A DNA stretch of 64,000 bases, from the NCBI GenBank assembly GCA_030425825.1, contig JAUHZY010000001.1:902834-966833 (forward strand), written 5' to 3'. How positions within the stretch are numbered: the first letter of the stretch is position 1; each line of letters starts with the position of its first letter. Origin of the DNA: Alphaproteobacteria bacterium. Lineage in GTDB: Bacteria > Pseudomonadota > Alphaproteobacteria > JAUHZY01. Both the position numbers and the translations under genes were made by a program. Of the stretch, positions 1 to 7,900 are shown in pieces. The notes beneath the pieces were generated by a model that saw nothing but the letters and a program-made list of their open reading frames with translations, had not been told where the DNA came from and did no database searches.

Positions 1-69
1 AAAAGAACACAAGAAGCAACCGATAAAGCACGCATTGAAAAAGATCAAAAGGAAAAAACAAAACAATAG
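1..69 (+). CDS. 3' end of an unidentified CDS (partial)
   Basis: Frame 1 is open from the window edge to a TAG at 67-69. It encodes a charged 22-residue tail rich in Lys, Glu and Gln. A strong hairpin terminator follows 21 nt later, which fits a real gene end. The tail is too short to identify a family, and it could be a chance open frame. Confidence 0.45.
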   Translation, partial: KRTQEATDKARIEKDQKEKTKQ

Positions 70-90
70 TTGCTACTCACATGCATAAAA

Positions 91-118
91 AAAAGGCCTC
101 ATTTCTGAGGCCTTTTTT
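91..118. terminator. Bidirectional hairpin terminator
   Basis: An 11-bp stem (91-101 with 106-116) has a 4-nt loop, with an A-run before it and a T-run after it. It can serve the partial gene on the plus strand and rpmJ on the minus strand. Confidence 0.85.
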
Positions 119-140
119 AAGCATCAAATAATAATTAAAA

Positions 141-266
141 CTATCCCTGACGTGCTTTAAAACGCTTTTTCTTTTTATTAATCACATAAACGCGACCACG
201 ACGACGCACAACTTGGCAATCTTTATCACGGTTTTTCAATGTTTTAATCGAGTTTGCGACTTTCAT
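141..266 (-). CDS. rpmJ: 50S ribosomal protein L36, type B (zinc-free)
   Basis: This 41-residue protein is too short for most ORF callers. It starts MKVANSIK, has the core [16 protein letters not shown] and ends RFKARQG, which is the L36 signature. The zinc-binding C4/C3H pattern of type A L36 is absent; only one Cys is present. This is the C-minus paralogue, which in my knowledge is the usual alphaproteobacterial form. L36 is the small basic protein of the large subunit that helps organise 23S rRNA near the peptidyl-transferase side. An AAGGAA Shine-Dalgarno lies 7 nt ahead of ATG. It is probably monocistronic and ends at the 91-118 terminator. Confidence 0.93.
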   Translation of the reverse strand: MKVANSIKTLKNRDKDCQVVRRRGRVYVINKKKKRFKARQG

Positions 267-367
267 TTTTCTATTCCTTAAAGCTTAAAAGAGGACGGAC
301 TTTACCAATGAGGCCAAGCGCTGTCAAGCTCTTTTCGTCAATAAAATCTAACAAATAATAATCTAGA

Positions 368-688
368 TTAAACTTTTCTTGCGGTATCTTGGGCATGTGC
401 AAGAAAGGCCGTTTCCATCAACTTTCTATTACCAAGAGAATCAGTTTTAAGACCTAAATCATCAAGGCTGTTATCCAGGAAATTTTTTAGTTCAACCTTA
501 TCATCAAAAGGTCTGCCATCTCTTCTTGAGGCAACAACATTTCCTGCCTTATCAACCTGCAAAGATCCCATTTCAAGCTTTTGATTGCCAGCCTGAACTG
601 TTTTTATCAAAGAAAACTTTCCACCTTTTTGCTCTGTCAGCGTCACGGAAAATTGCCCTATTTTTTTTGTGATTTGTATCATTATCAT
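368..688 (-). CDS. Conserved-looking hypothetical protein, 106 aa
   Basis: The family is not recognised. It is a soluble charged protein without signal peptide or membrane segment. The first half reads as alternating beta strands (IGQFSVTLTEQ, KFSLIKTVQ, MGSLQVDKAGNVV); the second half looks helical and ends AHAQDTARKV. Two in-frame ATGs lie 6 nt apart (688 and 682). The AAGGA Shine-Dalgarno is 3 nt from the first and 9 nt from the second, so 682 may be the true start (104 aa). It diverges from fabG across a 118-nt region with symmetric promoter elements. The clean ribosome site and promoter support a real gene; function is unknown. Confidence 0.7.
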   Translation of the reverse strand: MIMIQITKKIGQFSVTLTEQKGGKFSLIKTVQAGNQKLEMGSLQVDKAGNVVASRRDGRPFDDKVELKNFLDNSLDDLGLKTDSLGNRKLMETAFLAHAQDTARKV

Positions 689-713
689 TTATCCTTTTTA
701 AAAACTATATGGA

Positions 714-779
714 AATAAAACAATACAACGCCAAAACGTCAAGTCTTTTCTTGACCTTTTTCCTATTATTCTGCATAAA
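714..779. promoter_or_regulatory. Back-to-back promoters with a GTCAAG-N6-CTTGAC inverted repeat
   Basis: An inverted repeat (738-743 with 750-755) gives a -35 on each strand. The plus strand reads TTGACC (751-756), 17-nt spacer, CATAAA (774-779), toward fabG. The minus strand reads TTGACG (737-742), 17-nt spacer, TTTATT (714-719), toward the 106-aa gene. The symmetry may be only the two -35 boxes, or an operator controlling both genes. Assigned by eye from sigma70 consensus. Confidence 0.5.
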
Positions 780-806
780 ATCACGTTCATATTTTAAGGA
801 GGAACC

Positions 807-1547
807 ATGTTCAATCTATCTGGAAAAACGGCGCTTGTCACAGGAGCATCTGGCGGACTCGGCTCTGAGGTCGCAAAAAAACTCCACGCAAATGGTGCGA
901 CAGTTATTTTGTCAGGCACACGTGAAAATGTCCTAAATGATATTGCAAATGACATTGGCGGCGATAGATGTCACGTCGTTACATGTAATCTGTCAAATGC
1001 TGATGATATTGAAAAACTTGCTAAGGAAGCTGCTGAAAAAACAGGGTCTGTTGATATTCTTATTAACAATGCAGGCTTGACCAGAGATGGCCTTCTCATG
1101 CGCATGAAAGATGAAGACTGGGAAGACGTTTTAAATGTCAACTTGACAGCCAACTTCAGGCTGACACGCGCTCTGCTACGTGGCATGATGAAGAATCGCT
1201 GGGGACGCATTGTTAACATATCTTCTGTTGTTGGTGTGATGGGAAACCCAGGTCAAGCCAACTATGCCGCATCAAAAGCAGGAATGATTGGCTTTACAAA
1301 GTCTTTGGCTCAAGAAGTTGCCAGCCGAAACATTACTGCGAACTGTATTGCGCCAGGGTTTATTAAAACAGCCATGACTGATGCCTTAAATGAGGATCAA
1401 AAAAATGCAATGCTAACACGCATCCCTGCCGGACGCTTTGGTGAATCAGAAGATATTGCCGCAACAGCCCTGTTTCTAGCGAGCCCTGAAGCAGCTTATA
1501 TAACAGGACAAACGTTGCACGTTAACGGCGGAATGGTGATGATATAG
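807..1547 (+). CDS. fabG: 3-oxoacyl-[ACP] reductase FabG
   Basis: This NADPH-dependent short-chain dehydrogenase reduces 3-oxoacyl-ACP to (R)-3-hydroxyacyl-ACP in each round of type II fatty-acid synthesis in the cytosol. The Rossmann glycine motif TGASGGLG is at residues 12-19, NNAG at 87-90, and the catalytic Ser139/140, Tyr153 and Lys157 are present (YAASK). The C-terminus ends in the family-typical GGMVMI. Length 246 is standard. An excellent AAGGAGGAA Shine-Dalgarno sets the start. It heads fabG-acpP-fabF-mltG, so acyl carrier, reductase and condensing enzyme are encoded together. The reductase could in principle also serve PHA precursor supply, but the context argues for fatty-acid synthesis. 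Confidence 0.97.
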   Translation: MFNLSGKTALVTGASGGLGSEVAKKLHANGATVILSGTRENVLNDIANDIGGDRCHVVTCNLSNADDIEKLAKEAAEKTGSVDILINNAGLTRDGLLMRMKDEDWEDVLNVNLTANFRLTRALLRGMMKNRWGRIVNISSVVGVMGNPGQANYAASKAGMIGFTKSLAQEVASRNITANCIAPGFIKTAMTDALNEDQKNAMLTRIPAGRFGESEDIAATALFLASPEAAYITGQTLHVNGGMVMI

Positions 1548-1617
1548 AGTTTTTTATCAAAAAGGCTTGCAAAATGTTTCAGTATTGATAAATTTTGTCA
1601 AATGTGAATAATGTAAC

Positions 1618-1646
1618 GACCTCATGTAAAAGTGAGGTCTTATTGT
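1618..1646 (+). terminator. Hairpin in the fabG-acpP gap, possible attenuator
   Basis: Arms 1618-1624 (GACCTCA) and 1633-1639 (TGAGGTC) form a 7-bp stem, followed by a T-rich but interrupted run (TTATTGTTTT). It lies 39 nt ahead of the acpP start. It may reduce or process readthrough from fabG so that acpP dosage is set separately. No convincing acpP promoter was found between the genes. Confidence 0.5.
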
Positions 1647-1677
1647 TTTAAATTATAAATAAATGAGGACCAAAGAT

Positions 1678-1911
1678 ATGAGTGATGTTGCAGAACGCGT
1701 AAAAAAAATTATTGTTGACCAACTTGGCGTAGAAGAAGCTAAAGTCGTTGACAGTGCAAGCTTCATTGATGATCTTGGCGCAGATAGCCTTGATACTGTT
1801 GAACTTGTAATGGCATTTGAAGAAGAGTTCGGTGTTGAAATCCCTGATGATGCTGCCGAAAAAATTCAAAAAGTAAACGATGCCGTTTCATTCATCGAAC
1901 AAAACTCTTAA
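1678..1911 (+). CDS. acpP: Acyl carrier protein
   Basis: This 77-residue acidic helical protein carries growing acyl chains on a 4'-phosphopantetheine arm. Ser37 in the [11 protein letters not shown] motif is the attachment site. An in-frame ATG at 1663 adds five residues, but 1678 is preferred: GAGGA sits about 10 nt ahead and [10 protein letters not shown] matches the usual ACP start. It lies between fabG and fabF as in most proteobacteria, 21 nt ahead of fabF. Confidence 0.97.
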   Translation: MSDVAERVKKIIVDQLGVEEAKVVDSASFIDDLGADSLDTVELVMAFEEEFGVEIPDDAAEKIQKVNDAVSFIEQNS

Positions 1912-1932
1912 ACCTTTCTAGGTTATTACATC

Positions 1933-3189
1933 ATGCGCAGAATTGTTGTTACTGGTTTAGGTCTCGTCTCTCCACTTGGTTGTGGGGTCGAGCATAGTTG
2001 GAAACGCCTAATTGAGGGCCAAAGTGGTCTTTCAGCAATTTCGCGCATTGATGTCTCTGATCTGCCTGCAAAGGTCGCAGGAGAAATTCCTTTTGGTACT
2101 GAAGAAGGTCAATTCAACCCCGATGATTGGATGGAACCAAAAGATCGCCGCAAAGTTGGCGACTTCATCCTTTATGGTATGGCCGCAGCGACGCAAGCCG
2201 TTGAGGACTCTGGGTGGAAACCAAAATCTGAAGAAGAAAAATGCCGCACAGGTGTTTTGATTGGATCAGGTATTGGTGGCTTGAGTACAATTGAAGAAAC
2301 AGCATATATTTTAAAAGAGAAAGGCCCGCGCCGGGTCAGCCCTTTTTTCATCCCTGCAAGCTTAATCAACTTGGCGTCTGGACAAGTTTCTATTCGCTTT
2401 GGCTTCAAAGGCCCTAACCACTCTGTCGTAACAGCCTGCTCAACGGGCGCACATGCCATTGGAGATGCCGCACGCATCATTCAGTATGGCGATGCAGATG
2501 TCATGGTTGCTGGCGGAACAGAAGCTGCTATTTGTAGACTAGGAATGGCTGGATTTGCTTCGGCACGTGCACTATCAACATCTTATAACGACACACCTCA
2601 ACAGGCTTCTCGCCCTTGGGACAAAGGCCGCGATGGTTTTGTGATGGGTGAAGGCGCAGGCGTTGTTGTTTTAGAAGAATATGAGCATGCAAAAAAACGT
2701 GGCGCAACAATTTATGCAGAAGTAATTGGATACGGCATGTCAGGTGACGCACACCACATCACAGCCCCTGCTTCTGATGGTGACGGAGGCTTCCGCTCAA
2801 TGAAAATGGCTCTTGAGCGCGCACAAATGAAACCTGAAGATATTGATTATATTAATGCACACGGAACATCTACACCACTTGGTGATGAGATTGAACTTGG
2901 TGCAATTAAAAGACTTTTTGGCGAGCATGCTTACAACCTTTCTATGTCTTCAACCAAATCGTCTATTGGCCACCTTCTTGGTGCTGCGGGGTCTGTTGAA
3001 GCTATTTTCAGCATCCTTGCAATGCGTGATCAAGTGGCGCCGCCAACGCTAAATCTGAACGATCCATCTGAAGGGTGCGACATTGACCTTGTTCCATTAA
3101 AGGCAAAAGAAAGACCTATTAAAGCCGTTCTTTCCAACTCATTTGGTTTTGGTGGAACAAATGCATCACTTGTTCTTAAAGCTGTATAA
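1933..3189 (+). CDS. fabF: 3-oxoacyl-[ACP] synthase II (KAS II)
   Basis: This condensing enzyme elongates acyl-ACP with malonyl-ACP. The thiolase-fold active site is complete: Cys169 in TACSTGAHA, His310 in NAHGTSTPLGD and His347 in SIGHLLGAAG. The C-terminal FGFGGTNAS loop is present. Length 418 is typical for FabF. The Cys-His-His triad separates it from KAS III (Cys-His-Asn). It ends 3 nt before the start of mltG, so the two are probably translationally coupled. Confidence 0.97.
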   Translation: MRRIVVTGLGLVSPLGCGVEHSWKRLIEGQSGLSAISRIDVSDLPAKVAGEIPFGTEEGQFNPDDWMEPKDRRKVGDFILYGMAAATQAVEDSGWKPKSEEEKCRTGVLIGSGIGGLSTIEETAYILKEKGPRRVSPFFIPASLINLASGQVSIRFGFKGPNHSVVTACSTGAHAIGDAARIIQYGDADVMVAGGTEAAICRLGMAGFASARALSTSYNDTPQQASRPWDKGRDGFVMGEGAGVVVLEEYEHAKKRGATIYAEVIGYGMSGDAHHITAPASDGDGGFRSMKMALERAQMKPEDIDYINAHGTSTPLGDEIELGAIKRLFGEHAYNLSMSSTKSSIGHLLGAAGSVEAIFSILAMRDQVAPPTLNLNDPSEGCDIDLVPLKAKERPIKAVLSNSFGFGGTNASLVLKAV

Positions 3190-3192
3190 AAA

Positions 3193-4164
3193 TTGATCGC
3201 CAAGCTTCTTGTCAAAAAACTAATTCTTATCGCCTTAATTGTGATGGCGACTCTCTCGTGGTCTGCATTTGAACTTTCAAGACCAGGACCATTACAAGAA
3301 GACACCACTATTTTTATTGAAAGTGGGTCAAGCGTCGCGGCAATTTCAAGCGCCCTACACAAAAGAAATGTTCTAAGGCACCCTCTTTTATTCCGCATTT
3401 GGGCACGCATGACAGGACATCATAGAAACTTAAAAGCTGGAGAATATCAGTTTTCTGCGCACATAACACCAATGGAAATAGCGCACTTACTGAAGTCTGG
3501 GAAAACTATCCTGCATAAAATCACTATCCCTGAAGGCCTGACATCAAAAGAGATTGTTGAAATTCTAAATACTGAAAAAAAGCTACAAAACTATGAAGGC
3601 CCAATACCGCAAGATGGCAGCCTTTTACCTGAAACGTATTACTTTTCTAAGAATGATGAAGCCAGTACAATTATTGAGCGTATGAAAGTCGCGATGAAGT
3701 CAACAGTCAATGAACTCTGGCAAACAAACCCATTTCCAGCACAAATAAGCTCCCCTCAACAGGTTATTATTTTAGCCTCCATTATTGAGAAAGAAACCTC
3801 GATAGATAGTGAGCGCACCCACATAGCAGGTGTTTTCATCAACCGCCTACGCAAGGGTATGCGACTGCAATCCGACCCAACTGTTGCTTATGCAATCAAC
3901 CAAGGTCCGCTTGACAGACCTCTTACACGCAAAGATTTAAGAACTGCAAAAGGCCTACATAACACATATCTCTACAAAGGGCTTCCTCCCAGCCCTATCT
4001 GCAACCCTGGCCGTGCATCTTTAAAAGCTGTCATGCAACCAATGGAAACTGATCATTATTATTTTGTTGCGGATGGTACGGGCGGCCATGTGTTTGCAAG
4101 AACGTTAAAAGAGCACAATAAAAATGTCCAAAAATGGCGTAAGATTCGCCGCGCACAACAATAA
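3193..4164 (+). CDS. mltG: Endolytic murein transglycosylase MltG (YceG)
   Basis: An inner-membrane lytic transglycosylase that cuts nascent glycan strands and sets their length. The single membrane anchor is at about residues 7-26, then LysM-like region and the YceG domain. The catalytic-site block IIEKET is at 197-202, followed by the conserved stretch SERTHIAGVFINRLRKGMRL and SDPTVAYA. The C-terminal YYFVADGTGGHVFA and KNVQKWR are family hallmarks. The only start that keeps the whole anchor is TTG at 3193, 3 nt after fabF, with no clear Shine-Dalgarno, so translation is probably coupled; ATG 3244 would cut the anchor. Placement after fabF matches many proteobacteria. Confidence 0.93.
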   Translation: MIAKLLVKKLILIALIVMATLSWSAFELSRPGPLQEDTTIFIESGSSVAAISSALHKRNVLRHPLLFRIWARMTGHHRNLKAGEYQFSAHITPMEIAHLLKSGKTILHKITIPEGLTSKEIVEILNTEKKLQNYEGPIPQDGSLLPETYYFSKNDEASTIIERMKVAMKSTVNELWQTNPFPAQISSPQQVIILASIIEKETSIDSERTHIAGVFINRLRKGMRLQSDPTVAYAINQGPLDRPLTRKDLRTAKGLHNTYLYKGLPPSPICNPGRASLKAVMQPMETDHYYFVADGTGGHVFARTLKEHNKNVQKWRKIRRAQQ

Positions 4165-4209
4165 ACTTGATGTCACAGAAAAATAGATGTATAAACACCT
4201 TATACACAA

Positions 4210-4231
4210 GGGGCAATGCGCCCCTTTTTTT
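4210..4231 (+). terminator. Rho-independent terminator between mltG and trcR
   Basis: A GGGGC/GCCCC stem (4210-4214, 4220-4224) with a 5-nt loop is followed by seven T. It ends only 22 nt before the trcR start, too close for a complete trcR promoter downstream of it. Confidence 0.75.
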
Positions 4232-4253
4232 AATACATGAACGGGATGCTATT

Positions 4254-4856
4254 ATGAGTAAAAAAGAACAACAACTTCCTCTTATGCCTAAGTTGACAGC
4301 GGTGTGGCTACTTGAAAACACAACGCTAACATTTAAACAAATCTCTATTTTTTGTGGCATGCACGAGCTGGAAATCCAGGCAATTGCCGATGGCGATGTT
4401 GCTGGAAACTCTCGCGGACTTAACCCTGTTACGAACTCTCAACTGACAGAGGAAGAAATTGAACGCTGTCAGAAGGATCCCAAAGCTACTCTTGCTATCG
4501 CAGAAGCGGCAACACTTGCAAAGAAAAAAACTAAAGGCGCTCGCTATACACCTATTTCAAAACGCGGTGACAAGCCTGATGCCGTTGCATGGCTTCTACG
4601 TCAGCACCCTGAACTAGGTGACTCACAAGTTGTGCGTTTGGTTGGAACAACAAAAAACACAATTCAAGCCATTCGTGAAAAATCACATTGGAACACAACA
4701 AACATTAAGCCACGTGATCCTGTTTCTCTTGGGTTTTGTACGCAAGCTCAATTAGTCAAAGAAATTGATCGTGCAAATAAGCGTGCAGAGAATGAAGCAA
4801 AAGCAAAGACAAAAGCTAAAAAAGCTAAAACGAAAAAAGCTGCTGCGAAGAAATAA
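4254..4856 (+). CDS. trcR: Cell cycle transcriptional regulator TrcR (DUF1013)
   Basis: This 200-residue cytosolic protein matches the alphaproteobacterial DUF1013 family (TrcR). It starts MSKKEQQLPLMPKLTAVWLLENT and has the family blocks FKQISIFCGMHELEIQAIADG and PDAVAWLLRQHPELGDSQVVRLVGTTKNTIQAIREKSHWN, which read as helix-turn-helix units. The tail is Lys/Ala-rich (KAKKAKTKKAAAKK), a probable nucleic-acid-binding extension. An in-frame ATG at 4167 would extend it by 29 residues, but that extension spans the 4210-4231 terminator, so 4254 is chosen. In Caulobacter the family is tied to cell-cycle transcription; direct targets here are unknown. Confidence 0.88.
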   Translation: MSKKEQQLPLMPKLTAVWLLENTTLTFKQISIFCGMHELEIQAIADGDVAGNSRGLNPVTNSQLTEEEIERCQKDPKATLAIAEAATLAKKKTKGARYTPISKRGDKPDAVAWLLRQHPELGDSQVVRLVGTTKNTIQAIREKSHWNTTNIKPRDPVSLGFCTQAQLVKEIDRANKRAENEAKAKTKAKKAKTKKAAAKK

Positions 4857-4881
4857 ACACTCACACACTTCTTCTAACAAG

Positions 4882-4917
4882 AAAAAACACCCACTTTAAA
4901 AAAAGTGGGTGTTTTTT
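4882..4917. terminator. Bidirectional terminator between trcR and the RTX gene
   Basis: A 16-bp perfect stem (4882-4897 with 4902-4917) has AAAA in the loop, with A-run and T-run at its ends. It can end both the plus-strand trcR transcript and the minus-strand RTX transcript. Confidence 0.92.
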
Positions 4918-4948
4918 TATCAGCAGATTGTCCACTACTTAAAGAAGA

Positions 4949-7900
4949 TTACCATGTCATTCCATTAATTTCAATTTGGAATCCTGGATAAGTGTCTGAA
5001 GCAAAACCCTTAACGCTTGCTGTTCCAGATGTACTAAGACCGCCATCAACGATAACACGGAAAAAGGCTCCATTACCTCCTAGACCAATCGGCGCAGCAC
5101 TTGTCGAGAACCTATCAGCAAGCTGGAAGTCAACCGTACCACCAGTCGACCACTCAACATCTATTGCTTCACCAAACACAGAATTACTTGCATAAGCACC
5201 ACCAGTTGACCTGATATTTAGAACAATCATATCGCTACCGATCTCAAAGTCATCAATGACGTCCACCCAAGCATCGCCGTCCCCAGGGGTGTAATCAAAT
5301 GTTGGAATTTGCTCTAAGTCACCTGAAAAACCAGAAGCTGTTGTTGTGATTGAGAAGTAGAACACATCATTCCCAGCTTCACCATCCATGTAATCTCGCC
5401 CTTCACCACCACTGAGCGTGTCATGACCAGACCCACCAAAAATACTGTCATTGTCTTCACCGCCATAAAGGCTATCTGCGCCCTCACCACCGGTGATAAA
5501 GTCATCGCCAGTTCCACCATCAATTGAATCTTCGCCATGCCCTCCATCTAGGAAATCTGCGGCGCCTGATCCGAGAAGTGTATCATTCCCAGACCCACCA
5601 AAGATTGTATCTTCACCTGTACCACCCTCAATCGTGTCTTCACCAGCGCCACCATCAAGCGTGTCATTCCCTTGGTCGCCCCCAATAGAGTCATCGCCAT
5701 TACCACCTACAAGAGAGTCATCGCCATTATTTCCTGAAAGATAATCGTCGCCATCACCACCATCAAGCGTATCCTCACCATCATTACCGCCCAACGTGTC
5801 ATCGCCATCATTACCAAGAATACTATCATCGCCATCATTACCACCGATTATATCATGACCATCATTACCTTCGATATAATCGTCACCCGTTTCACCGACA
5901 ATTGCATCATTATCACCACCACCATAAAGAGAATCATCACCATCTCCTCCCCACAGCGTATCTTCACCGTCCTCCCCTGAAACGACATCTAAACCAACGC
6001 CACCAAGAAGAGAATCATCACCGTCGCCACCAATCAGGGTATCATCACCATCTTGACCAAACAGCGTATCATCACCATCATCACCTAAAAGAGAATCAGA
6101 GCCTATTCCACCATAAATAGAGTCGTTATCATCACCACCATGTAGCGTATCATCACCATCTTCACCACTTAGGGTATCATCACCATTATCGCCCGAAAGA
6201 ATATCGTTATGGTCACCGCCAAAGAGGCTTTCATTACCAGCGCCACCGTGAAGTGCATCATTACCATCACCACCGCTTAATGTATCAACGCCACGCCCAC
6301 CAAATAGTTCGTCATTCCCTGTTTGACCAAACAGCAAGTCATCTTCGTCGCCACCATCAAGCGTATCATCGCCTTCTTGGCCTCTAATTGTGTCAGCACC
6401 ATTCTCACCAAACAAAACATCATCACCACTAGAGACAAAGAAATAGCGATAAATAATGTCTGATCCACCACCACTCCCTGTCGCATTTGCATTAGTCGAT
6501 GCCGTAATTGTATAAGAGTTCGCATTCACAACAGAAGCAACCGTGTACTGACCTATTATTGTTACATTATTAAATGAAAGAACACCTAGAAACTCAACTG
6601 TATCGCCAACTTCACGACCATGCCCGGTATGAGACACTGTCACAGTAGAAGAAAGATTCGTCGTGGCAAAAGCGTCTGAGCTGAGGCTAAATTCATCATA
6701 GTGACCACTGTCACCCATAATGCTATCAGACCCATCACCAGCAGAAATTGTGTCATTGCCCTCGCCACCATAAAGGCGCCTATTGTTCTCATCAAGAGCA
6801 ATAATAAGATCAGCGCCGCTCTCACCCCAGCCTTCTGCATTGTTTGTGTCACCGTCCAAGACAATGGTGTCATCACCATCACTGCCTTTTAATGTGTTCT
6901 TTCCGCTTTGAGAAACAAGAGAATCATTACCACTTCCCCCTTCCATCCAATCATCGCCACCAGTAACAACAATTGTATCAGATCCAGAGCCGCCATACCC
7001 AAGGTCAATACCATCTTGTGCAACAATAGAATCATCGCCTTCTTCACCAAAAATCGTATCATTACCATGACCATCTTCAATAATATCATCACCAAACCCA
7101 CCAAGAAGAGAGTCAAAATCATCTGGCGTTAGGTCTTCCAAAATAGCATAAGAAAATGATACAGGAGTGACAGATACCGGGCTTGCTGCCCCTAAAGGAG
7201 GAACAGGCGTTCCCATGCTAGGCACACCATCTGCTTTCCCGATCGTAAATACGGTGCCAGCAACACCTACAACTTCTAGGTCTATGTCCAATAATGTGTC
7301 GCCTGGACTCATAGATGAATAAGAAATAAGACTTAAAGAAGAAGCTGTTAATCGGAAAACATCGTTCAGCGCAAACGTGCCTGCGGTTGTTGTTATCGTG
7401 AATGTGCCAGAAAAGTCTGTAAACGTAAAAGTACCAGTCCTAAAGCCTGTACTGAGAACAGCTTGGCCAGCGTTATTATCTCCACCAATAATATGATCGT
7501 CACCGCTGCCACCAAGGATGGTATCATTACCAGTGCCACCAGTAAGCGTATCAACACCAGAACCACCATCGATCGAATCACCAGAATCACCGCCAGAAAT
7601 GGTGTCATCACCATCACCACCCAACATCGTATTATCGCCACCGCTGGCAAAAATAGTATCGTTACCAGTACCACCAGATAACCAGTTATTACCTGTATGG
7701 CCATCAATAAAGTCATCACCATCATCGCCAAACAAGCTGTCATTACCTTGAGCACCAAAGAAAGTATCATTGCCTGCTCCACCAGACATGTAATCATTTG
7801 TGCGTGCCGCACCTACAAGGCTGTCTTGACCGTCTCCACCGTAAACTGTTGCATCTGTCGGAGAGAAAAACGCAAAGCCGTTGTCACCAAAAAGTGTGTC

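Noticed and set aside
709-936. 75-aa plus-strand ORF over the fabG start
   Set aside because: It overlaps fabG out of frame, and the true gene has a strong Shine-Dalgarno at 807.
1648-1869. 73-aa ORF antisense to acpP
   Set aside because: Shadow of a highly constrained gene; no ribosome site or known family.
4167-4253. N-terminal extension of trcR from ATG 4167
   Set aside because: It spans a rho-independent terminator and does not match the family start.
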